This document shows positions 32,240 through 41,320 of a DNA stretch of 64,000 nt, piece after piece. The notes beneath the pieces are model-generated. The model had not been told where the DNA came from and ran no database searches. It was given only the letters and a program-made list of their open reading frames with translations. How positions within the stretch are numbered: position 1 is the first letter of the stretch; each line of letters begins with the position of its first letter. Both the position numbers and the translations under genes were made by a program. This DNA is from Diplonema japonicum (lineage: Eukaryota > Euglenozoa > Diplonemea > Diplonemida > Diplonemidae), in assembly GCA_964019335.1 (NCBI GenBank), contig OZ025703.1, positions 310,001 through 374,000 of the forward strand, given 5' to 3'.

Positions 32240-33226
32240 ATGGTCGCTAGGGCGCAAAGACTTGCGGTATGTCTGTTCTACCTGGTCTCGGGGCCGTCGC
32301 TCATTATGTTGAACAAGCATATCATGCAGAAGTTGGATTTTAGGTACCCGATTACACTATCAGCGTTGGGTATGATAGCAGCGTCGGTAGTGTCGGTGGG
32401 GGCTGCGAAATCAGGAGCTGTGGAGGTTAAAAAGGAGTGCTTAGATATGGTGGGAACCCGTGATTGGTTTCAAACGTGTATACCTGTAGGCCTTTGCAAG
32501 GCGGCGACGTTGACGTTGGGCACCGCGAGCTACCTGTACCTCAACATGGGGTTCATTCAGATGTTGAAATCGTTCTCTCCCGTTGTTGTAATGGCCACAG
32601 CGGTTCTATTCAAATTGGATTACCCCCGGTCGGGGGTTTGCATTTCCGTTTTTGTAATATGCGTCGGGACCGCGATCACCACCGGCTTCGATCCTTCCAT
32701 GAACTGGCAGGGCTTGCTGCTCCATATTGGTGCTGCTACCACAGAAGCGGTGAACCTTGTTTTAACACAGTTTTTACTGCAAAACAGAAAATTCTCAGTT
32801 GTTGAAGCTCAGTGTGTCTTGGCCCCGCCCGGGGTTTTATTTCTCATGCTGTCCGCGTGGTTTTGGGAATGGCCCCGGATGTACGAAAAAAGCCATCATT
32901 TGCTTCCATTACACCACCCCTTCCTCTTTTTCACCGCGTCATTCTTGGGGCTTCTCATCAACTACCTTACGTTCTACGTGATCCAGGCAACTTCTTCTCT
33001 GACGCTGAAGATCCTCGGGATGTTTCGCAACATAGCTTTGATCTTCATAGGCATGGTAACTTATCAGGAGTTGATTCCGGGCTACGAGGCTGTCGGGTTC
33101 TGCATCACCGTGTTGGGGTTCGGGGGGTACAACTATTACAAAGCCAACCCGCAGGCTAACCTCGCCCTCGAAAGGCGGGTTTTTGGGAGGCACAGTTGCA
33201 GCGAGGGAAAAGACGATCCCGTGTAA
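32240..33226 (+). CDS. Triose-phosphate/nucleotide-sugar transporter family (DMT superfamily)
   Basis: A single exon of 328 residues with ten hydrophobic segments. Family features are SLIMLNKHIMQKLDFRYPITL near the N-terminus (the TPT N-K-Y-I and F-P-TL block), LNMGFIQMLKSFSPVVVMA (the family's S-F-QM-KA--PV motif), and SSLTLKILGMFRNIALIFIG near the C-terminus (the S-LT--V-G--K motif). Length is typical. Such proteins exchange sugar phosphates or nucleotide sugars across Golgi, ER or plastid membranes. No plastid-type leader is visible, so a Golgi/ER role is more likely. The substrate cannot be inferred. Confidence 0.88.
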   Translation: MVARAQRLAVCLFYLVSGPSLIMLNKHIMQKLDFRYPITLSALGMIAASVVSVGAAKSGAVEVKKECLDMVGTRDWFQTCIPVGLCKAATLTLGTASYLYLNMGFIQMLKSFSPVVVMATAVLFKLDYPRSGVCISVFVICVGTAITTGFDPSMNWQGLLLHIGAATTEAVNLVLTQFLLQNRKFSVVEAQCVLAPPGVLFLMLSAWFWEWPRMYEKSHHLLPLHHPFLFFTASFLGLLINYLTFYVIQATSSLTLKILGMFRNIALIFIGMVTYQELIPGYEAVGFCITVLGFGGYNYYKANPQANLALERRVFGRHSCSEGKDDPV

Positions 33227-33296
33227 TCAAAATAACATTAAAAAAAAAAAGATAATATAAGAAAAAGAAAGAGAAAAAAGGGGGGGGGGGGGGGGG

Positions 33297-33692
33297 GGGC
33301 TACGTTGTCGGCGTACGGCCGTACGTACGCGTATTTCGAACGAACACCGTACGCACTTTTAGATTCTGTGCGTACGGCATGTTGGAAGGTCTTCAGAAAA
33401 GTCTCGGGCAATGTGTAGAGGGATGCGCAAGGGAGCGAATGGCGTCTCTTGCTACCTGGGCATCGCTCAAGGTGGAAGCCCAAAGAGCTGATTCTCTTGT
33501 CAGACCTCACTTTAACAAACGTAGTTTTACCTGCACGCAGTTTGTGAGGGACTACACGCGCGCGGCAGAACTAACGTTGAGAGACCTGCAAGGTGCCCAA
33601 TCCCGATGACAAAGTGTAAAGGTGTTTGCATGACGGAGCCGTACGCACTTTTTCAGATTTTGCTGCGTACGCGTACGCCGACAACGTAGCCC
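33297..33692. mobile_element. TIR element with internal hairpins and a 76-codon frame
   Basis: GGGCTACGTTGTCGGCGTACG (start 33297; 21 bp, first 20 GGGCTACGTTGTCGGCGTAC) is matched in reverse complement at 33672-33692. A second pair of motifs lies inside: CCGTACGCAC and GTGCGTACGG form a hairpin near 33347-33377, and a related CCGTACGCAC copy with GCGTACG lies near 33642-33670. The element is GC-rich, unlike its surroundings, and sits between two genes. It contains a frame of 76 codons (33379-33609) without recognised homology. Size and structure match a MITE or other non-autonomous DNA transposon. Target duplication is obscured by the flanking G run. Confidence 0.7.
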
Positions 33693-33849
33693 TAGGGGGG
33701 GGAGAGGCACCACCAAAGTGGTTTTGTGTTTTTCCCCGAGAACAAAAAAAAAAAAATAAATTCCTTAATTTTTTTATTCTTTTTTTTTTTTCTTCTTCTG
33801 TCGCGTTACAAAATAAAAAAAATAAAAAGGAAGGAGAGAAAGAACAAAC

Positions 33850-34428
33850 ATGCACCGTCTTTTCTTAGTGTCCGTGCTGATCCATGCAGCAGCCGGGATG
33901 GAGCTCAACCCAGAAGATTTTCAGCAAGGCGGGACACTTGGCGAGGTGAAATCTGTAGTATTGTACTGCACTACTTGCGGGGGGAAGGAGATAGCGTTGC
34001 TGCAAGAGTTGCAAGACGCAGGGGCGCAGGAAGGGGTTCCCGTAGGGTACCTGAATTGCGCAAGATGGAAAGACTTTTGCAAGAACCAGAGGGTGATGGA
34101 CGGGCAGTACACAGTCTACGGGCATGGGGGCATCAAGATGGACACATACAAGGGTTACCCTGCAAAAACCGATCTCATAATGTGGGCCAGCAACCTTACT
34201 GGCAAACCCCTCTCTTCCTACCTTCCCTTCACTACCCGCTGCACCTATCATCTCGCGCAGCTTACCACACACCTCGTTAAAACCATCGGCGTCCAGGGCG
34301 TCACAGGCTACACACTTATCGCCACCATCTTCGCAGGCATGTTCCTACCACCCCTTTGCATTATCGCTTATATAATGTACACTCTTGTAAATGCTGTCCT
34401 GGGGAACGAGAAACACAAAGCCGATTGA
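33850..34428 (+). CDS. Secretory-pathway thioredoxin-like membrane protein
   Basis: A single exon of 192 residues. It starts with a short signal peptide (MHRLFLVSVLIHAAAG). Residues about 30-115 follow a thioredoxin-like pattern: VVLYCTTCGGKE in place of the active-site strand, GYLNCARWKDFC at the substrate-facing strand, and MDTYKGYPAKTDLIMW at the family's Y-G-R end. The canonical CXXC is replaced by CTTC, so redox activity is possible but not certain. A TM segment near residues 150-180 anchors the C-terminus, ending in a short basic tail. It resembles ER membrane PDI-like proteins, but the assignment is inferred from the pattern alone. Confidence 0.6.
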   Translation: MHRLFLVSVLIHAAAGMELNPEDFQQGGTLGEVKSVVLYCTTCGGKEIALLQELQDAGAQEGVPVGYLNCARWKDFCKNQRVMDGQYTVYGHGGIKMDTYKGYPAKTDLIMWASNLTGKPLSSYLPFTTRCTYHLAQLTTHLVKTIGVQGVTGYTLIATIFAGMFLPPLCIIAYIMYTLVNAVLGNEKHKAD

Positions 34429-34585
34429 GTGGGGGGGGGGGGGGGGGTTATAATGCTTCGCTCTTGTATCTAACTTTTTTTTTTTTTTAATACGAGTTTA
34501 AAAAAAAATATTTTCACACAAACTCTGCCCTAATAAAACCCCAACCAAGAAAGAAAAAAAAAAAAAAAGAAAAAAAAATAAAAGA

Positions 34586-35477
34586 ATGGAGGCGGCACGC
34601 GATGCCGAGGCAAACAAGGAATGGGGCACAGCGATCTCACTGTACTTGGGAGCTTTGGAGAAAATCGACATGGGTAAGAAAACAGAAAGGGCGGAGACGT
34701 TGATCGGGGTGGGGAGATGTCAGAACCAAATGGGCAATCACGCAGGGTGCGTGGAGAGCGTGACCAAGGCGGAAATGGTCGGGGGAGGTATGATGCTGAA
34801 GGAGATATTAAACCTGAGGGAATCGTGCAACGCGGTGCTGGAAAACTACGTGGCGGCGGCGGCAGACTGCCAACGGTTGCTCGAATCCTGCGAAACCGAA
34901 CAACAACGGGACGACATCACATCTAGACTGAAAACCTACCGAAGCGCTGTTTCTTTGGACGATGAAACCGAAATGGACCCCGACTACCGAGGATGCTCGC
35001 ACTACTCCAGACGATGCAAGCTGTACTGCCCGGAATGTTCCACTCTCACCCCATGCCGGATATGCCACGATGAGAACGCTGATCACAAGCTTGACAGATT
35101 TAAAATCTCCAAAATAAGGTGCATAACATGCGGTACTGATCAAGGCCCTTCTGCAGCGTGTGAGGCCTGTTCCATCACCTTTTCTGATTATTATTGCCAT
35201 ATCTGCCATCTCTGGGGTTCCTTTCCCTCCCCGTCCGCTCCGGCTGATTACATATGGCACTGTGATGCCTGCGGGATTTGTCGTAAAGGTACCGGGGGGG
35301 GCATCGGGGCATCAGGGTTCGCCCATTGCGACAAATGCGCGTCATGTTGGCCTATTGACTCCGATCACGAATGCATCCAAAGTGGGTCCAACACGCACTG
35401 TCCTGTTTGCTTGGAAGATCGACACAATTCAACGAGAATTTCCGCGTATTTGAACTGTGGGCATTTTATGCATGTAT

Positions 35478-35527
<50 letters not shown>

Positions 35528-35888
35528 GAAGAGAAAAAAGAAGGGAAAAAAAAAAAAAAAAAAAAAAAAAAAAGGTGGATTGCAAAAGGGAGTTTCTTCG
35601 CAGCCGGCAGTTTGCTTGTCCGATATGCAAAAAGACGATTTCTAATGAGATATTCGCAACGATAGCGGCTGAGGTGCAGCTGAACAAAATGCCCGCCGAG
35701 TATGATGGGGTGAAGGCAGAGGTTATCTGCAACGATTGCTTGGAGAAGAATATGGTATGTGGAGCGGGAAAAAAAAAAAAAAAAAAAAACAGGTACCTTA
35801 TCACTTTGTTGCCATGCGGTGCCCGTGTTGTGACTCCTTCAACACAACTATAACGAAAGAGCCCAAGATAAACAGACCTGGATCGTAG
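34586..35888 (+). CDS. CHY/CTCHY/RING zinc-finger E3 ubiquitin ligase (RCHY1/PIRH2-like)
   Basis: Three exons (34586-35473, 35575-35754, 35793-35888) give about 387 residues, all introns GT-AG and phase 0. Residues about 1-125 resemble TPR helices. Residues about 135-190 hold the CHY zinc finger (CSHYSRRCKLYCPEC, CRICHDENADHKLDR), about 195-270 the CTCHY finger (CHICHLWG, HCDACGICRKG), and about 275-325 a RING (CPVCLEDRHNSTR, NCGHFMH, then after splicing VDCKREF and CPICKKTI). The C-terminal zinc ribbon (CNDCLEKN, then exon 3 VPYHFVAMRCPCC) is typical of PIRH2. The introns cut through the RING and ribbon, and splicing restores all Cys/His ligands. It should act as a ubiquitin ligase; the TPR-like N-terminus may select substrates. 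Confidence 0.92.
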
Positions 35889-36112
35889 ACTGGTAGATTT
35901 GTTCTCCCCCTTCCCCCCTCTTCTTTTTCCAGCTATCCACATTAAAAAAAAAGGAGGGGAAGAGGTTTTTTTTTTTTCCCCCTCCCTAAAGGGGCTCCGT
36001 TCGCGTTAGAGCCGTTGGCACAGCTTTAAAAAAAAAAAAAAAAAAAAAAAGATATGCGTAGAAGCACAAAAATGTGAGAGGTGAGAAAATTTGAAAGAAA
36101 AAGAAGAGAGAC

Positions 36113-36143
<31 letters not shown>

Positions 36144-36662
36144 AAGAAAAAAAAGAAGAAGAAAAAATCCGTTCCAGAAAGATTTGTATCATTAGGCAAA
36201 AGGCAATGTGTCCTGTTGCGAAGGCTCCTCTTTTTCTCCTTATTCGAAAAAAAAAAAAAAAAAAATACGAGGGAGTGGGGGAAACGCCTTCTTATTTCAT
36301 TATTATTATTATTCTTTTTTTTTAAACTGAAACCCTCGTCAACGAATCTTCCATTTCAAAGCATTTCTGTCCGGTTGCAGGTGTAGGAGATGGCTCCCTG
36401 CCGGCTTCCTGTCCAGCAGAGATAGCAATCCCTAATAAGCTTCTTTTGTTTATGATCGCTGCGTCTACCATGAGAGAAACCCATTTTCCTGTCAGCCTCT
36501 TGAAAAGGCAGTCTAGAAGCTCGGCTTGTGGAGTACATCTATTTGCCTGCTAATAATGTTTTGGTCTGGCTGCAAGAGAGACCTGAAGAGCTGGTCATTA
36601 ACAAGTTTTGAAAGGTAGTTTGTTCTTGGCATAACACAATGTCATTTGGTGTTTCAATATAT

Positions 36663-36722
<60 letters not shown>

Positions 36723-36819
36723 CGCCCCTGAATGGTTCGATCGAACATCACACCGATGTCCCGCACTTTCTCCAAAAGGAAAAAAAAAAAAAGGAAAAAA
36801 AAAAAAAAAAAAAAAAAAA
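35889..36819. other. Intergenic region with one complex island
   Basis: About 0.9 kb. Most is A/T runs, including a 58-nt A run at 36664-36721. Between about 36340 and 36655 lies a 300-bp island of balanced composition. On the minus strand it has two overlapping open frames of about 60 codons, one preceded by an ATTAGCAG acceptor-like site near 36550. No family is recognised, and this may be a repeat, a gene fragment or an RNA gene. Confidence 0.45.
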
Positions 36820-39314
36820 ATGTCCGACGAAGACGCAAAGGCAGAGGCCGGCTTGGCGGGAGAAGACCCTCCTGCGGAAGAGAAAAAGGAGAAGAAAGAG
36901 GAAAACCGAATCATGGTATACGCAAGGCTGAGACCCGTGTTCCAAAGGGACCGCGACGATCCCGCATTCACACACATTGTAAACCTCCATCCCGACAGAA
37001 AGACCATCTCGTTAACAGGAGGAAAGACGTACGTGTACGACGCCACCTTCGGTGAAAAATCAGAACAGATCCCTGTATGGCAGGCCGTCGGGAAACCTGT
37101 AGTAGAAAACGTCTTCAAAGGATACAGTGGTTGCGTAATGGCCTACGGGCAAACCGGCACCGGAAAGTCCCACACGATGTCCAACATGGACCGCGGGTCT
37201 GAGGGAATCGTTATGCAGTCCATGATGCACATTTTCAACAAAATGGAAACCGACCCCGACCGAGAGTACGATGTCCAAATGGGGTACCTTCAAATCTACA
37301 TGGACAAGGTTCAAGATCTCATGAAGCCTGGAGGGACGAAGAGCTTGGACATCATTAGAAGCGACGCAGGTGAAGTGTCCATCACCGGTCTAACCATGAC
37401 AGAGTGTCGAACAAGGGAGAAATTCGTCGAGCTTTACGAAGAAGGTGACCAGCATCGTATTGTAGCTGCCACCAAGATGAACCCTGTTTCTTCCAGATCC
37501 CACAGTTGCCTTCTCATTCAGATTAAATCCCGCCCCAAAGGCGACGACGGCACCGGTGAATCCCGTACCGCAAAGATGTGGATGATCGATTTAGCAGGGT
37601 ACGAACGGTTCTCCAAAACAGGTGTTCTTGAAGGCATCCGCAAAGAAGAGGCCAAGGGTATCAACGCGTCGTTGCTCTCTCTTGGAAACGTCATTTCAGC
37701 GTTGTCCGAAAAAAGCTCGCACGTCCCGTGGAGAAACGCCAAGCTTACAAGGCTTCTCCAAGACGCCATTGGTGGGAAGGCCAAGGCGGCCGTGTGCATT
37801 ACACTCGGACCGTCGGGAGTGTCATTCCACGAGACCGTGGGTACTCTGTATTTCGGAAGGTATTAGAGGAGGGGGAAAAAAAAGTTTTTTTTTTTTTATA
37901 TATAATACAGTCGAGCAATGGCAGTTAAAACTGAAGCGAAGCTGCAGCTGAACGTTGACTACGCGGCGCTCTGCAAGAAACTGCAGACCATGCTCGAGGA
38001 GGAACAAGAGAAATCCGCGGATCTCGAGACGCAAATCGAGAAAAGAATGGTAATAAAAAAAAAGGGGGGGAGAGGAGAGAGGGGAGAAAAAAAATATTAT
38101 AACAACAAAAAAATTAGACGGAATGCAACGAGCGTGAAGCCAGGATGCACAAGGAAATCGCAATGATGAAGAACCGACACGAGGAACAGCTCAAGACTCT
38201 CATCGAGTCCGGCGCGGACCCCGCAGCCATCGAGGCGCTCATGAAGGAGAACGAGGCAGAGATGGAAATCGTGCACGAACAACATGTATGGGATCAAAGA
38301 AAAAAGAAAAAAAAGAAAGGCTGAGGAGCGACTGGTGGAAGAAGAAAAATTCGAGGAACAAACAAAAGAGTTTGTACAGGAAAACATGAAGGTGTCCAGC
38401 CAAGAGATAGACAAGCTGAAGACGGATCACTTGGCCGAGGTATCCTCCCCCTCCCCAAATTATAATTTCTTAAAAAAAAACAAAAAAAAACAAAAAAAAA
38501 AAAGATGGAGGACCTGCAAAAGAAACTCGAGAGTGCCAACCAAGAAGTCGAACGATTAAAGCAGAAAGACGAAGAATGCACCCAGTTAAACAGTTACATC
38601 ACAACCTTGAAGGAAGAGCACGCCGAGGTTTGTCATATTGGTACAAATAAACCCCCAACACAGGAGACCCTCAGAGCCAAGGAAGAAGGAGCTCTGAACT
38701 CAGGGGTCTCGCAAGACGGCTTGGCACAGCTGAAGAAGGAATATGACCAACAAGTGAAGTCCATCAGAACAATGATGGAAACAACCCACGAGGGTAGAGC
38801 CCAAGAGCTAGAAGACACCCACGAAAGGGAAATACAACGATTAAAGAAACAACTTGAGGAATCTACCAGAAAGAGCGAAGAGGAGTACAGCGAAATGAAA
38901 ATGGTACTCGAGACAAAACTTGCTGACGAGGTAGCCAAGGTCAAGGCAAAGGCAGCAGATGTCCAAGACAAACTAAAGAAAAACCACATGATCATCAAAT
39001 CCTCGTACCAGGATCAGAAGGAAAAACTCAAGGCAGAGATCGCCTTGCTCAAGGAGACGCATGGGGTCGAGAAGGATGGAGTGGCAAAGGAAGGAAAAGA
39101 CAGTCTCAGGCACCTTACGGAGCAGCACGCGAGCATCAAGCGTTCGTACCAAGAACAAGTCGAAAAGCTTAAGAAAGAAAACGCCGAGCTCAAGCAGAAG
39201 ATTGGAAGTGGGGGTGGCAGTGGGTCTTCTTCCCCTGTCGCCAGCAGCCCACCAGTACATGATGATCCGGTTGCAGACGTTCCCCCTCCTGCCGATGAAG
39301 CAGATGACGAGTAA
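36820..39314 (+). CDS. Kinesin with N-terminal motor
   Basis: Six exons (36820-37859, 37911-38049, 38118-38285, 38320-38439, 38505-38627, 38664-39314) encode about 746 residues. Introns are 34-68 nt, GT-AG and A/T- or G-rich. The motor occupies residues about 30-350 with P-loop GQTGTGKSHTM, switch I NPVSSRSHS, switch II DLAGYERFSKTG, and NAKLTRLLQDAIGGKAK. The splice to exon 2 gives FGSRAMAVKTEAK, the usual end of the motor and neck linker, which confirms the intron. The rest is coiled coil with a Pro/Asp/Glu tail. The motor appears fully active and plus-end type by position. The subfamily is uncertain (kinesin-1/3-like neck). The 36-nt intron 38628-38663 is in frame and without a stop, so its retention would still give a full protein. 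Confidence 0.92.
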
Positions 39315-39364
39315 ATATTCTTTTTTATATTGAAAAGCTCTTTTTTTAGTAAAATCGAGAAACC

Positions 39365-39395
<31 letters not shown>

Positions 39396-39667
39396 TGAAA
39401 GTGTGTTTTTTTTTTTTTTTCTCTTTTTTTTCTCTTTTCCCCCTTTACCCGAGCCCTTCATATTTTCTTTTTAATTGAAGAAAGGATAGAATAAAAAAAA
39501 TTGAAGAAAAAAAAGAAGAAAAAAAAAAAGAAAAAAAAAAAAAAACCAAGGGAAGAGGGAGGAGGGGAGGGAAGAGAGGAGAGAAGGAGGAGATTGGGCG
39601 CGCCTTTTGTGTTTAAAAGAGGAGAGAGAGTGTGTGCGAAAAAGATAAATCCAATACAACACTCAAT

Positions 39668-39720
<53 letters not shown>

Positions 39721-40156
39721 CTCCTCTTCTTCTTCTCTTTCTCCTGTTTGTTTGACACAGATTTGTCTCACTCCCTCCCACCCTCGTGGCACTTCCCTTT
39801 TTTTTTTCTTCTTCTTTGTTCTCTGTTGTTGTTGTTGTTGTTGTTAGACCCTCCAGCCTCCCCATTTTCTTTTTAAAGCAAAAAAAGGTCTGTAACTTCT
39901 ATTCAGAGTACCCGGGAAGAAATAATTAAAGAAATCATTATATTATATTGCAGACTTTTTTTTTCTTTGGAAAAAAAAAACCCTTGGGGGAGGGGTGGGG
40001 TTTTTTTGAAAAAGCTTTTATTTTCTCTTACTGTACCATTTTTTATTTTTTATATTCTTACGACGGATTGCCCCCCCCCTTTTTTTTAAAATTTATTTTT
40101 TATTCGCCCCACAAAAAAAAAAACAGCAAAATTCCACAACACACACACCCTCCCCT
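39315..40156. other. Intergenic spacer
   Basis: About 0.84 kb of A/T/G/C runs, including a 50-nt A run at 39669-39718 and a GTT triplet repeat near 39826-39845. No coding or RNA signal is seen. Confidence 0.6.
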
Positions 40157-40501
40157 ATGGCGTTGAACAAGACAGACACACGGCAGCGGGCGTATAACCG
40201 GATCGATTCATCAAGCTCACAAGGCAACTGGGTGGATGAGAAAACCTACAACAAAACAAGAAGCGGGTGTCTAATGGGCAATTGGTGGGAAGAGGAAATC
40301 CTTCGGGAAGGAAACGGAGAGACACAGGAAATGGAGGGAAGCAGGCTGGACAAATCAGGGGGTATGGTGCCTCCCCCCTCCCCAATTTTTTCACTTTTTT
40401 TTTCAAAAGGCCTGAAACGAGGGCAAGGAGGGATGGAATCCACACGATTTCTTATAAATCCCGTGGCTACGAGTACACTATCGCCGGATCATTTTGAGAC
40501 G

Positions 40502-40541
<40 letters not shown>

Positions 40542-40544
40542 CCC

Positions 40545-40580
<36 letters not shown>

Positions 40581-40994
40581 GACGACACGGAAAGATTTCA
40601 ACGAGCGTACAGCCGACATCAAGCAGCTGAAGCCTCCAAGGCAAGGGCTGAGGGCCCAGCGGCGGGTCGACGAAGTGTTGCAGACTGCGAAAAAAATGCA
40701 GCAAGAACAAGACGACGCCGAGGCCGCAGCAGCAACCCACCGCGTCTACACCACCGCTTACGCCAGCTTCAACGCAAGCACGAAGCCTGTCGATGTAGGT
40801 GGCCCAATCGATTCTTTTGACTACACTGAAGATCAACCCATTACTCTGTACACAGGGAACCCAAACACAGGCACGAAAATGCAGGTCCAAGGAATAACCT
40901 CCGGCACAGGCCGCAACACCATGGCGAAAAACTGCAACTTCTCGATACCGGTCACGCAGCACCCCATTGGAGGCAAACACCAAACCCCGCAGTA

Positions 40995-40998
<4 letters not shown>
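40157..40998 (+). CDS. Small protein, possibly axonemal, GNW-motif
   Basis: Three exons (40157-40361, 40410-40501, 40582-40998) give about 237 residues. Introns of 48 and 80 nt are GT-AG, T-rich and phase-matched (phase 1 and 0). The N-terminal part carries TRSGCLMGNWWEEEILRE, and the C-terminal part THRVYTTAYASF; short GNW-EE and T-T-Y-SF patterns recall proteins of flagellar microtubule doublets such as SPAG8-type or other inner-lumen proteins. A charged helix (about 120-155) lies between them. This likeness is weak and based on pattern only. Nearby kinesin and channel genes give no proof of a flagellar role. Confidence 0.6.
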
Positions 40999-41048
<50 letters not shown>

Positions 41049-41320
41049 GAGGGGGAAAAAAATGTAAATATTTGTGTTCGTTTTTTTTGGGGGGGGGTAA
41101 ATTCACTTAATTCCCAAGAAAAAGGTGCCGGCATTCAAAAACAGTGCCCAAAAAAAAAAAAAAAAAAAAGTCCATTTTTTTTTAGTGAAAAAATTACCCC
41201 CACTTTCCCCCCCTTTTTTTTCCGAAAAAAAAACCCCCCCCATAAAATTCTCCGAAAAAAAATCCACGAAATAAAAGAGGGGAGGGGGGGGAGGGTGTGC
41301 CCGCTCACCCAACACACACA
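40999..41320. other. Intergenic spacer
   Basis: This begins with an A run that already includes the stop codon of the upstream gene (run 40997-41045), followed by G, A, T and C runs. Nothing else is seen. Confidence 0.6.
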
